In this document: positions 19,325 to 27,893 of the stretch, in pieces
How the letters are laid out: each line of letters opens with the position of its first letter
Position numbering within the stretch: the stretch's first letter is position 1
Origin: Terribacillus saccharophilus
GTDB lineage: Bacteria; Bacillota; Bacilli; Bacillales; Amphibacillaceae
Length of the DNA stretch: 64,000 bases
NCBI RefSeq assembly: GCF_002272745.1
Contig: NZ_NPBD01000018.1
Location: 62,001 to 126,000, forward strand
Direction of reading: 5' to 3'
Program-made: the position numbers and the translations under genes
The notes under the pieces: generated by a model
Database searches by the model: none
Seen by the model: only the letters and a program-made list of their open reading frames with translations
Told to the model about the DNA's origin: nothing

Positions 19325-19333
19325 TGCTATAAT
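19325..19333 (+). promoter_or_regulatory. Extended -10 promoter of the PBP gene
   Basis: TGCTATAAT is a perfect extended -10 box; only a weak -35 (TGCAAA, 18 bases upstream) is visible. It lies about 35 bases before the PBP start. Confidence 0.55.
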
Positions 19334-19368
19334 TGGGGAACAGTTTAAAAAGACAGGAAAGGTGAACT

Positions 19369-21393
19369 ATGAAACGATTAGCAGTATTGTTGTTTGTGAT
19401 TAGTATGATGTTCCTGCTTTCTGCTTGTTCGGATGATCAGTCAGCAAAGGATGGTCTTGATCAGTTTGTCGACAATTGGAACGCTCAGGATTTCGATAAA
19501 ATGTACGAGCAGCTGACAGAAGAATCGCAGAAGAAGATCTCCAAGGAAGATTTCGTTAAACGCTATACAGATATCTATGATCAATCTGGCGTATCCGATT
19601 TAAAAGTTACAGCTGGTGATGTTTCCGAGGACGAAGAGAAGTCAGATGCAGATACGCAGCAATTGCCTTTGTCTGTAGCTATGCAGACAGTTGCTGGAGA
19701 AGTTAACTTCGACAAGGATGCAGAGCTTGTCAAAGTAGATGGAGAAGATGGTGCAGCATGGAAAGTGAATTGGAATCCTTCCTACATTTTTGCACAGCTT
19801 AATGACAACGAAAGCGTACGCATCACTTCTGTCGAACCAGAACGCGGCCGGATTTTGGATACGAATGGAGAGGAGCTTGCATTCAACGCAACTGTTCCTT
19901 CTATAGGTATCATTCCTGGTCAGCTGGAAGGTGACGGGATGACACGAGATGAGACGCTTGATCAAGTGGCTGAACTTCTTGAGATGGATCGGGAAGAGAT
20001 TGACAGCTTGCTGGAACAGAGTTGGGTGACGGATGAAGTAGATGTTCCAATTAAGACATTACGCCCAGATCAGCGTGATTTAGCTACTGAAGTAACTGCA
20101 CTTCCAGGTGTGCAGAGTACGGATACTACTTCAAGGTATTATCCATATGGAGAAGCAGCAGCACATTTGACTGGGTATGTGAAGAAAGTAGATGCAGAAT
20201 TTCTTGAGAAGGATGACAATGCCTCCAATTATGATGCTAATTCCTCTGTTGGCTCAACAGGTTTGGAATCAGTCTATGAGGAACAGCTTCGCGGTACATT
20301 AGGATGGAAAATCTACACCGTTTCGGAAGATAGCGATGAACAAGAAGTGATTGCTGAAACAGATGTAAAAAATGGTGAAGATGTTGAGCTGACCATTGAT
20401 ATCAATACGCAAGAAAAGATTTATGATCAGTTAAAGAATGATAGCGGTGTTTCCGTTGCCTTGGATCCGAAAACTGGAGCTACTCTGGCATTGGTGAGTG
20501 CACCATCTTATGATCCTAATAATTTCATATTTGGGTGGGATGATGAGGAATACGAGAAACTATCCAATGATGAGAACAGTCCGTTTTCAGCTAAATTCAA
20601 CAAAGCTTATGCGCCGGGTTCTACTATCAAGCCGCTTACAGCTGCTATTGGATTGGAGAATGGAGTCATTACACCAGATGAGAAGAAGCATATCGAAGGG
20701 CTTAAATGGGACAATGATGGCAAGTTCGGGAATTACAGTGTGACACGTGTTTCTGAGAGCTTATCAGATGTGAATCTCGAGGATGCGCTGATAACATCTG
20801 ATAATATCTACTTTGCTATGACAGCGGTGGATACCGGAGCAGAAAACTTCGAGAAAGGCTTGAAGTCTTTCGGTTTTGATGAGGAATTGGATTATGCATT
20901 CCCTACGGCAACGTCATCTATCTCCAATGAGGGTCTTGATAACGAGACACTTCTTGCAGATTCTGGATATGGCCAAGGACAAGTGCTTATGTCTCCGCTT
21001 CATTTAGCAGCATCTTATACACCGTTCATCAATGATGGCAACCTCATCAAGCCGACATTGCTGAAGTCGGAAGCAGAAGAAGCTGTCGTATGGCATGAAG
21101 GAGTACTGCCGAAAGATGGTGCAGATGCTATTACGGAAGGTCTTCGTGGTGTTGTAGAAGACGAACGCGGCTCAGCGCATAACCCTGTAGTGGATGGTCT
21201 GACACTTGCAGGTAAAACTGGGACTGCTGAGTTGAAGCAAAGCCAGGATGATGAGAACGGTACGGAAAATGGCTGGTTCGTTGCTTATGATTACGATAAG
21301 CAGGACATGCTGATCAGCATGATGGTAGAAGGTGTCCAGGATAAAGGTGGCAGTCATTATACTGTCGAAAAAGTGAAGAACGTCTTAAAATAA
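19369..21393 (+). CDS. pbpC: Class B penicillin-binding protein (PbpC/PBP3-like lipoprotein)
   Basis: Cell-wall transpeptidase that cross-links peptidoglycan. A lipoprotein signal ends in LLSAC (Cys about 20), then come an NTF2-like MecA-N domain (about 25-145), a PBP dimerisation domain (about 155-330) and the transpeptidase domain with S418-T-I-K421, S477-D-N479 and K616-T-G618. 674 residues is close to B. subtilis PbpC. This family resembles MecA/PBP2a and often has low beta-lactam affinity; resistance is not shown by the sequence. AGGAAAGGTG precedes the ATG. Confidence 0.93.
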   Translation: MKRLAVLLFVISMMFLLSACSDDQSAKDGLDQFVDNWNAQDFDKMYEQLTEESQKKISKEDFVKRYTDIYDQSGVSDLKVTAGDVSEDEEKSDADTQQLPLSVAMQTVAGEVNFDKDAELVKVDGEDGAAWKVNWNPSYIFAQLNDNESVRITSVEPERGRILDTNGEELAFNATVPSIGIIPGQLEGDGMTRDETLDQVAELLEMDREEIDSLLEQSWVTDEVDVPIKTLRPDQRDLATEVTALPGVQSTDTTSRYYPYGEAAAHLTGYVKKVDAEFLEKDDNASNYDANSSVGSTGLESVYEEQLRGTLGWKIYTVSEDSDEQEVIAETDVKNGEDVELTIDINTQEKIYDQLKNDSGVSVALDPKTGATLALVSAPSYDPNNFIFGWDDEEYEKLSNDENSPFSAKFNKAYAPGSTIKPLTAAIGLENGVITPDEKKHIEGLKWDNDGKFGNYSVTRVSESLSDVNLEDALITSDNIYFAMTAVDTGAENFEKGLKSFGFDEELDYAFPTATSSISNEGLDNETLLADSGYGQGQVLMSPLHLAASYTPFINDGNLIKPTLLKSEAEEAVVWHEGVLPKDGADAITEGLRGVVEDERGSAHNPVVDGLTLAGKTGTAELKQSQDDENGTENGWFVAYDYDKQDMLISMMVEGVQDKGGSHYTVEKVKNVLK

Positions 21394-21396
21394 GTA

Positions 21397-21427
21397 AAAG
21401 CGCGCGGGTTTTTCCGTGCGCTTTTTC
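21397..21427 (+). terminator. Terminator of pbpC
   Basis: AAAAGCGCGCGG and CCGTGCGCTTTTT pair around a T-rich loop, with one mismatch, and end in a T tract. Confidence 0.85.
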
Positions 21428-21500
21428 TATATCAATAAAATAAGCTATAATGACATGTTGGAAGGGAATATAAATGAAAAGAAGGAAGGAGATGAAGAAT

Positions 21501-21767
21501 ATGGAGGAAAAACGCTATTCACCATCAGGCACGCTGGCGCTTGGCATTCTGTCTATTACACTTCCGGTGATCGGAATCATAACAGGTATTCTTGCACTTA
21601 TATTCGCAAATAAAAGTATCAAGACAACAGAAGACACAGAAGCTGCAAAGGCATTGTATTTGGCAGGAAGGGTATGCGGTATCATTGGATTGTGCTACCA
21701 GGCATTTATCATCATCTATTTCATTTTTATAATCACTATGATTTTGGCAATGCCAGGATACTATTAA
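21501..21767 (+). CDS. Small DUF4190-type membrane protein
   Basis: About 88 residues with two membrane segments (about 10-32 and 52-82) separated by a short charged loop with NKSIKTTED, typical of DUF4190 proteins. The function is unknown. Two starts are possible: ATG 21501 with AGGAAGGAG nine bases upstream (chosen) and ATG 21474 with GGAAGGG seven bases upstream, which adds nine residues. Confidence 0.75.
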   Translation: MEEKRYSPSGTLALGILSITLPVIGIITGILALIFANKSIKTTEDTEAAKALYLAGRVCGIIGLCYQAFIIIYFIFIITMILAMPGYY

Positions 21768-21768
21768 A

Positions 21769-21800
21769 AAACAGCCTCGGACTCAGTCCGGGGCTGTTTC
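21769..21800. terminator. Bidirectional terminator
   Basis: AAACAGCCTCGGAC and GTCCGGGGCTGTTT form a long stem around TCA. It lies between two convergent genes; the stop codon of the minus-strand permease gene is inside the hairpin. Confidence 0.8.
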
Positions 21801-23249
21801 ATGATCAGGGGTTGTCAAATCGACATCCTCTAGTTTGTGCATTTTCGTTTTATATTTCACTTTATAGATAAGCCAGCATAGAAGGAAGATTGGAATACCG
21901 ATATAAGAAGCGATGAATCCTCCAAGATCGAAACCGTCTTCTGTAAAGGAAGATACGCTCTGCCCGACTACTACTATGATACTCAGTGTAAGCGCGAATA
22001 TTGGTGCAAATGGGTAGAACTTCGCTGTATACGGCAAGTCCTTGAGATCATAGCCTTGGGCTACATACGCTTTACGGAAGCGATAATGACTGATTGCAAT
22101 CCCAATCCAGATAATGAAGCCAGTCATACCAGCTACATTCAAAAGCCATGTATAAACGACGCCGTTACCGAAGAAGGAAGTAAGAAATGCCGCACATCCT
22201 ACAACTGCAGTACCAATCAAGGCATTTACAGGAACGCCGTTTTTGTTCAATTTTCCAAGGAAACGAGGAGCTTTGCCTTCTTTGGCAAGGTTCCAAAGCA
22301 TACGAGTGCTCGCATACATACCGGAGTTTCCAGCAGATAAGACAGCTGTCAAGATGACTGCATTCATAACGGACGCAGCAAAAGCGATACCAGCTTTCTC
22401 AAAGACAAGCGTGAACGGACTAAGTTGTACATCTTCACTTGCCAAGCTCTCTGTTGTATACGGAATGAGCATCCCGATGACAAAGATAGCCAGAATATAG
22501 AATAACAGGATACGCCAGAAAACAGATCGAATCGCTTTAGGAATGGATTCTCTCGGATTATCAGCTTCTCCAGCGGCAGCACCAAGCAATTCTGTACCTT
22601 GGAAGGAAAAGCCGGCAGCCATGAACACACCAATTAAGGCAAGAAATCCGCCATTGAATGGAGCGTCACCTGTCGTGAAGTTCGAGAAACCTGGAGATTC
22701 CCCGCCTAAAATACCGATAATCATAAGCAGACCAACAATAATGAAGATGATTACGGTGATTACTTTAATCAATGCGAACCAATATTCAGATTCCCCGAAG
22801 CCTTTAACGGAAATATAATTCAATAGAAACATGATGATTAGGCTGATTGCACTCCAAATCCAAGATGGGGAATTCGGGAACCAGAAATCCATGATCAGTG
22901 TCACGGCAACAAGCTCTGCTGCAATAGTCGATGCCCAGCTGAACCAATAGTTCCATCCTAGTGCAAAGCCAAGTGATTCATCGACAAATTTAGTCGCATA
23001 TGTGCTGAAACTGCCGGATACAGGCATGAAGGCCGCCATTTCTGCAAGGCTGGTCATTAGGAAGAAAACCATACAGCCGATGAGGGCGTATGCCAGCAGT
23101 GCGCCGCCAGGACCAGCTTCACTGATTGCACCGCCACTGGCAAGGAACAGGCCGGTACCAATTGTACCTCCAAGGGAGATCATCCCTAAATGACGGGCTT
23201 TGAGCTTTCTTTGTAGGCCGGGTGCTGTGTTGTTATTTTTGTTGCTCAC
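21783..23249 (-). CDS. lysP: Amino acid permease, LysP-like
   Basis: APC-superfamily, AAT-family proton symporter of 488 residues with 12 expected membrane segments. The sequence closely follows E. coli LysP: APGLQRKLKARHLGMISLGG near the N-terminus, then GGTIGTGLFLASGG, LGWNYWFSWA, GFSFQGTELLG and SAGNSGMYASTRML. Lysine is therefore the likely substrate, though other cationic amino acids are possible. I place the start at GTG 23249 with GAGGTGA seven bases upstream; longer frames run into the leader terminator. Expression is probably controlled by the structured leader described separately. Confidence 0.88.
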   Translation of the reverse strand: MSNKNNNTAPGLQRKLKARHLGMISLGGTIGTGLFLASGGAISEAGPGGALLAYALIGCMVFFLMTSLAEMAAFMPVSGSFSTYATKFVDESLGFALGWNYWFSWASTIAAELVAVTLIMDFWFPNSPSWIWSAISLIIMFLLNYISVKGFGESEYWFALIKVITVIIFIIVGLLMIIGILGGESPGFSNFTTGDAPFNGGFLALIGVFMAAGFSFQGTELLGAAAGEADNPRESIPKAIRSVFWRILLFYILAIFVIGMLIPYTTESLASEDVQLSPFTLVFEKAGIAFAASVMNAVILTAVLSAGNSGMYASTRMLWNLAKEGKAPRFLGKLNKNGVPVNALIGTAVVGCAAFLTSFFGNGVVYTWLLNVAGMTGFIIWIGIAISHYRFRKAYVAQGYDLKDLPYTAKFYPFAPIFALTLSIIVVVGQSVSSFTEDGFDLGGFIASYIGIPIFLLCWLIYKVKYKTKMHKLEDVDLTTPDHETAPD

Positions 23250-23284
23250 TTCTTTCACCTCGTCTATAGTATGGCATGTTGTTG

Positions 23285-23340
23285 TGGACTTACTAAAAAA
23301 AGCCGCAGCAGATAGAATTGCTCTATCTGAACGGCTTATT
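23285..23340 (-). terminator. Intrinsic terminator in the lysP leader
   Basis: On the minus strand AAGCCG-TT-CAGATAGA pairs with TCTATCTG-CTG-CGGCTT around GCAAT and is followed by seven T. It lies about 45 bases upstream of the permease start, within its transcript, so it must be bypassed for expression. Just upstream, GCGCTATCT could pair with AGATAGAGC of the left arm as an antiterminator. Confidence 0.8.
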
Positions 23341-23520
23341 ATATACAACAGCATCATTCTAAAATAATTAAGATAGCGCAGCACGTGTATATTAGCCCAC
23401 GTGATCGTTCTGAGCCTACTCGGTCCAGATGCAGCTTTTTGTACAAGCTGCGTACTATTCTCATTGATTTATGAGTGCCTATGCAAATCAATGAGTTCTT
23501 ATGCAATTGAAAACCTCCCT
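23341..23520 (-). promoter_or_regulatory. Structured 5' leader of lysP-like gene, class unknown
   Basis: The minus-strand leader holds three further hairpins before the terminator: CTCATTGATTT/AAATCAATGAG (11 pairs), GCAGCTT/AAGCTGC and CACGTG/CACGTG. CGCAGC and GCTGCG could alternatively close a larger domain, and the right arm of that domain (GCTGCGC) overlaps the putative antiterminator strand. I see neither lysine-riboswitch core motifs nor a T-box. Function as an attenuator is inference. Confidence 0.5.
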
Positions 23521-23521
23521 A

Positions 23522-23550
23522 ACTTTACTATACAAGGGGGGAGATTTCAA
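23522..23550 (-). promoter_or_regulatory. Candidate promoter of the lysP leader
   Basis: On the minus strand TTGAAA and TAAAGT are 17 bases apart. Transcription would start near 23515 and give a leader of about 265 bases. Confidence 0.5.
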
Positions 23551-23567
23551 CTGTATTCTAGAATGGA

Positions 23568-24989
23568 TTATTTTGGAGCTTTTCGGTGCTTTGTAGCGCA
23601 CTCGTAGCTATAGCCGATTTCTATTAAGGTAGATTCCTCAAAAGCACCAGCTGTAAACGTAATTCCGAATGGTTCACCAGCCTCTGTATAGCCGGCAGGT
23701 ACAGTGATGGAAGGATAACCTGCTTTAGCAGCGATATCGCATCCATAATAGCTAGGGAATATGATCGCATTGAGTTCTGCACCTGCAATGACTCGATCGA
23801 TACCTTCTGTGCGGGATTCCCGTATATCAGCTAACCGATCCTGTAGATAGTCTGTCTGTTTTAAAGTTCCATCTGTCTTCTCTGCTTCTTCAAGAATATC
23901 TTGGCCGTGTAAAAGCGCAGTCTCGGTGTTGATGCGGTTCCATTCAATTACTTCTTTTAATGTGTGCGCGGGCAGATGCGGGGAGACCGTTCTTAAGTAT
24001 CGATTTACACCATGCTTAAATTCATGATACAGCACACTTGATTCCCTCGTAATCTCTGGGACTTTTACTTCGATAAGTTCTGCACCTTGCTCGCGTAATG
24101 CGGTAAAAGCTTTCTCCATCAGTTCTCGTTTTTCCGGGGTAAGACTATCCAATGTTTGTTTATCTATACCAAGACGTTTTCCGTTCAATCCATCTTTTTG
24201 AAGAGACGTAGTATAATCCGGAAGAGATGGAGCAGAAAGAGTGGCTGGATCTGCTTCATCTCTTCCAGCTATCACTTGTAGCAGGAGTGCTGCATCTTGA
24301 ACTGTTCTTGTCATTGGTCCAGCAGTATCCTGACTATGCGCTATCGGAATGATTCCACTGCGGGATACTAGTCCGACAGTGGGCTTGATTCCGACTAATG
24401 AATTGCTGCTTGAAGGGCTGAGAATCGAGCCGCTTGTTTCTGTTCCTATGCCGACCACTGCCAAGTTGTTAGCAATAGATGCACCAGTGCCGGAACTGGA
24501 ACCGCCGACATCAAAGCTGCCATAAGGATTTCGTACTTGGCCTCCGCGGCCGCTGAAACCATTTGGCATCGGCTCTGACATAAAATTGGCCCATTCAGTC
24601 ATATTGACCTTACCTAAAATGATGGCACCTGCTTCCCGCAGCTGTCTCACGATATAGGCATCCTGCGTAGCGAAATTATTAGCAAGAATGAAGGTGCCAG
24701 CACTTGTATGCATACCGTCAGCTGTATCTATATTGTCTTTAATTAAAACGGGCAAGCCATGAAGCGGACCGCGCATTTTTTCTTCTCTTCTTTCCATATC
24801 CATTTGTTCAGCAATAAATAATGCATCTGGATTGATTTCCAGTACACTATTTGTCCCGCCTTCCTTGGAGTCTGCTGCTGCAATGCGCTCTAGATAAGTC
24901 TGAACTAAGTGTACTGATGTTGTATTTCCAGATGCTAAGTCAGCTTGTAAGGATGCAATTGTCATTTCTTTAATTGTAAAAATATTCAT
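23568..24989 (-). CDS. Amidase-signature family amidase
   Basis: A 473-residue amidase of the Ser-cisSer-Lys class. The triad is visible: K84 in VLIKDNID, the cis-serine in GGSSSGTGAS (164-166) and the nucleophile S188 in GTETSGSIL. It resembles peptide amidases and other uncharacterised amidases rather than GatA, because no gatC/gatB neighbours exist. No signal peptide is visible, so it should be cytoplasmic. The substrate cannot be told. GGGGAGAATCC precedes the ATG. It lies upstream of the LysP-like gene on the same strand. Confidence 0.88.
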   Translation of the reverse strand: MNIFTIKEMTIASLQADLASGNTTSVHLVQTYLERIAAADSKEGGTNSVLEINPDALFIAEQMDMERREEKMRGPLHGLPVLIKDNIDTADGMHTSAGTFILANNFATQDAYIVRQLREAGAIILGKVNMTEWANFMSEPMPNGFSGRGGQVRNPYGSFDVGGSSSGTGASIANNLAVVGIGTETSGSILSPSSSNSLVGIKPTVGLVSRSGIIPIAHSQDTAGPMTRTVQDAALLLQVIAGRDEADPATLSAPSLPDYTTSLQKDGLNGKRLGIDKQTLDSLTPEKRELMEKAFTALREQGAELIEVKVPEITRESSVLYHEFKHGVNRYLRTVSPHLPAHTLKEVIEWNRINTETALLHGQDILEEAEKTDGTLKQTDYLQDRLADIRESRTEGIDRVIAGAELNAIIFPSYYGCDIAAKAGYPSITVPAGYTEAGEPFGITFTAGAFEESTLIEIGYSYECATKHRKAPK

Positions 24990-25144
24990 AGACTGGATTC
25001 TCCCCTGTAAAATGTGTATGATTAGAAAATCTTCTGTATTTAGACAAGTCGGATTTATTAATTATACTAAATTTTCTTGCAATAAACTTCTAGGGGATCC
25101 CGATTTTTCATTTATACAGAAGCATCTAGAGAGGGGAAAAAGAT

Positions 25145-25762
25145 TTGGAAACAACAAAGACAGTAAAGGTGCTGACTGCCGATCCTAGCGCATTAGGATT
25201 ATTTGGCCTAGCAATGGTCACATTAGTAGCATCTTCGCAAAAACTTGGTTTGACGGAAGGACTTTCTATGGTTCTGCCATGGGCATTCTTCTTAGGAGGC
25301 ATTGCACAGCTGATTGCTTCCGCTCAGGACTTTAAACACAATAATATCTTTGGAGCAACAGCATTTGGTGCTTTCGGTTTATTTTGGTTCGGCGTTGGCA
25401 TGAGCTGGCTCATTCAGCTTGGTGCTTTTGGGGAAAACTTGCAAACCGCCGCAGACAGCCGCCAATTAGGTGTAGCTTTTATTGGATATCTTATATTCAG
25501 TCTCTTCATGACAGTTGGTGCTATGGGGACACATAAAGTACTATTTTTTATATTTGTAGCTATTGATTTTCTATTTATCGGTTTATCTTTAAGTTCATTT
25601 GATATAGCATATGGAATAACACATACGCTTGCGGGCGTTGCGGAATTAATTATTTCACTATTATCTTTCTATGGTTCTGCTGCTGCAGTGCTGAACGGTC
25701 ATTATGGACAGACAGTCCTTCCGATCGGTAAAGCATTCGGTGCCTTCACAAAAGAAGATTAG
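25145..25762 (+). CDS. GPR1/FUN34/YaaH family transporter (SatP-like)
   Basis: A 205-residue membrane protein with six expected helices, of the acetate uptake transporter family (E. coli SatP, acetate/succinate). The N-terminal signature NPAPLGL appears here as DPSALGLFGLA. The likely start is TTG 25145 (METTKTVKV) with GAGAGGGG upstream; no ATG is available. The C-terminal extension of about 15 residues is polar. The next gene, an amino acid permease, starts 35 bases downstream and may be co-transcribed. Confidence 0.85.
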   Translation: METTKTVKVLTADPSALGLFGLAMVTLVASSQKLGLTEGLSMVLPWAFFLGGIAQLIASAQDFKHNNIFGATAFGAFGLFWFGVGMSWLIQLGAFGENLQTAADSRQLGVAFIGYLIFSLFMTVGAMGTHKVLFFIFVAIDFLFIGLSLSSFDIAYGITHTLAGVAELIISLLSFYGSAAAVLNGHYGQTVLPIGKAFGAFTKED

Positions 25763-25797
25763 AACAATGAAAGAGATAGTTAGCAAGGGGCATTGAC

Positions 25798-27159
25798 ATG
25801 GCAAGAAATGATCGAGCATCAAATGATTTACACAAAGGTTTGAAAAACCGTCATGTGCAGATGATTGCGCTTGGCGGAGCAATCGGAACAGGATTGTTTT
25901 ATGGTTCTGCTTCCTCGATCGGACTGGCTGGGCCTGCAATTGCACTTGCGTACTTAGTCGGCGGTATTATGATTTTCTTCATCATGCGGGCACTGGGTGA
26001 GCTTTCTGTAGATTCACCGAACTCCGGTTCTATCAGTTATTACGCTTATCAAAACTTAGGCAATTTCTTCGGATTCTTTTCCGGCTGGAATTATTGGTTC
26101 AATTATGTGGCAGTAAGTATGGCGGAGCTGACAGTCGTCGGCATCTATGTACAATATTGGTTCCCTAGTGTTCCTACTTGGGTGACAGCATTCGGCTTCC
26201 TAGTCTTGATTACAGGTATCAACCTTTTGAGTGTTAAATTGTATGGTGAGTTCGAATTTTACTTTGCTATCATCAAAGTTGTCGCAATTATCGGGATGAT
26301 AGTTCTTGGCTTGCTTATTATCTTCACCGGTATTGGAAATGGCGGCGTACCGACTGGCTTTTCTAATCTGTTTGATGAGGGCGGCTTCATGCCGAACGGA
26401 CTGACTGGTGTTGTTTTGTCGCTTGTCCTTGTTATGTTCAGTTTCGGCGGTGTCGAACTGGTTGGTATTACAGCAGGTGAAGTGGACACACCGAAGAAAA
26501 CGATACCGAAGGCAATCAATCAGGTTGTCTATCGAATATTGATTTTCTATGTAGGTGCATTGCTTGTTATCATGTCCGTCTTTCCATGGAATCAAATTGA
26601 TGGCCAAAGCAGTCCGTTCGTACAGATATTTGATGGTGTCGGAATTCCGGCTGCTGCAGGTATCCTGAATCTTGTTGTCCTTACTGCAGCAGTTTCTGCA
26701 CATAATAGCAGTCTTTACAGTAACGGACGTATGCTGCATTCCTTGGCAAAACAAGGAAATGCACCGAAGTTCTTAGGGAAAGTCGGCAAACGGACAGGTG
26801 CTCCAGTAGCAGCGATTTTTGTATCCTCAGGAGTAGCAGCTATAGCAGTTGTAATAAACTACCTGTTCCCTGAAAAAGTGTTCAGTTATCTGATGGCAAT
26901 TGCAACAATCGCCGTTATCATCAACTGGATCATGATTGTCATCATCCACTTAGCGTTTCGGAAGCGAATTGGAAAGGCTGCAGCAAGTAAGTTATCTTTC
27001 AAAATGCCGCTATATCCTATAGCCAACTACTTGGTACTGCTATTCTTAGTAGCAGTAATTGTAATTATGGGCTTTATTCCGGATTACCGTCTGGCGCTGT
27101 TTATCTTGCCGATATGGGTTATTATTCTATCTATCGGCTATAAGCTGAAACGGAAATAA
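25798..27159 (+). CDS. Amino acid permease (APC superfamily)
   Basis: A 453-residue AAT-family permease with 12 expected membrane segments. Visible motifs: GGAIGTGLFYGSAS, SISYYAYQNLG, FSGWNYWFNYV, FSFGGVELVGITAGE and SAHNSSLYSNGRML. It resembles the HutM/RocC/YbxG group of Bacillus permeases; substrate not assignable. It is only distantly similar to the LysP-like protein in this window, so it is not a recent duplicate. AAGGGGCATTGAC precedes the ATG. Confidence 0.88.
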   Translation: MARNDRASNDLHKGLKNRHVQMIALGGAIGTGLFYGSASSIGLAGPAIALAYLVGGIMIFFIMRALGELSVDSPNSGSISYYAYQNLGNFFGFFSGWNYWFNYVAVSMAELTVVGIYVQYWFPSVPTWVTAFGFLVLITGINLLSVKLYGEFEFYFAIIKVVAIIGMIVLGLLIIFTGIGNGGVPTGFSNLFDEGGFMPNGLTGVVLSLVLVMFSFGGVELVGITAGEVDTPKKTIPKAINQVVYRILIFYVGALLVIMSVFPWNQIDGQSSPFVQIFDGVGIPAAAGILNLVVLTAAVSAHNSSLYSNGRMLHSLAKQGNAPKFLGKVGKRTGAPVAAIFVSSGVAAIAVVINYLFPEKVFSYLMAIATIAVIINWIMIVIIHLAFRKRIGKAAASKLSFKMPLYPIANYLVLLFLVAVIVIMGFIPDYRLALFILPIWVIILSIGYKLKRK

Positions 27160-27160
27160 A

Positions 27161-27192
27161 AAAATGCGTATCCTTAATTGGATACGCATTTC
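27161..27192. terminator. Bidirectional terminator
   Basis: AAAATGCGTATCC and GGATACGCATTTCTT form a perfect stem between two convergent genes. Confidence 0.85.
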
Positions 27193-27200
27193 TTATGGTC

Positions 27201-27878
27201 TTATACATGCTGCAGCATACGGAAGCTGCCGTTGGATAGCTGAATTGTCACATCGGATTGAGCTGCAATTTGCGGATCATGGGTAACCATGATAACGCAT
27301 TTGTTCTCCTGGTGAGCGAGGTCGGTAAAGAGCTTTACTATCTCCTTGGAAGTCTTATCGTCCAGGTTACCAGTAGGTTCATCTGCTACTATCAGATCGG
27401 TGTCACAGCAGAAAGCCCGTGTGATGGCCACACGCTGCTGCTGCCCGCCACTAAGTGTCAGAACACGCTGTTTAGCTTGTTCTTCGGAAATGCCGACCTT
27501 TGCCAGCATTTTTAGGATATAATCTTCTTGATTCTCTACTTTTTTTCCGGTGATGGCCATTGCTGAAGCAATATTTTGATAAGCTGTCATGTACGGAATC
27601 AGATTATAAGACTGGAAAATGATCGAGACATAATCGTGCCGGAAATTGCCAAGGCCCATTTTGCGGATGGATTTCCCGTCATATTCGATGTCTCCTTCTT
27701 TGGCTTTGTCCAGCCCTCCTGCCAGAGACAGGAAGGTGGTCTTGCCCGATCCAGATGTACCGGTGATTGTATAGAATGTATTTTTATGAAAATCTATATT
27801 CACAGATTGGAATAACGGATTTTGTTTATCAGTGTACCAGTAGCCAACGTTTTTGAATGCCAATAATGGTGCTGTCAT
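27201..27878 (-). CDS. ABC transporter ATP-binding protein (MacB/LolD type)
   Basis: A 225-residue ATPase with Walker [11 protein letters not shown]-loop [10 protein letters not shown], signature LSGGQQQRV, Walker [14 protein letters not shown] and the switch H in VMVTHDP. The motif order and length fit the MacB/FtsE/LolD branch that pairs with FtsX-like permeases. It follows the permease gene by 15 bases in the same operon and should energise that permease. Substrate unknown; lipids, peptides or antimicrobial compounds are usual for the branch. Confidence 0.92.
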   Translation of the reverse strand: MTAPLLAFKNVGYWYTDKQNPLFQSVNIDFHKNTFYTITGTSGSGKTTFLSLAGGLDKAKEGDIEYDGKSIRKMGLGNFRHDYVSIIFQSYNLIPYMTAYQNIASAMAITGKKVENQEDYILKMLAKVGISEEQAKQRVLTLSGGQQQRVAITRAFCCDTDLIVADEPTGNLDDKTSKEIVKLFTDLAHQENKCVIMVTHDPQIAAQSDVTIQLSNGSFRMLQHV

Positions 27879-27893
27879 GTTTACCCCTGCTCT

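Noticed and set aside
23285..23520. Lysine riboswitch or T-box before the LysP-like gene
   Set aside because: The conserved L-box core segments and the T-box GGTGGNACCGCG-type sequence are both missing; kept only as an unclassified leader.
21783..27159. The two amino acid permeases as a recent duplication
   Set aside because: They belong to the same superfamily but differ throughout in length and sequence and lie on opposite strands.
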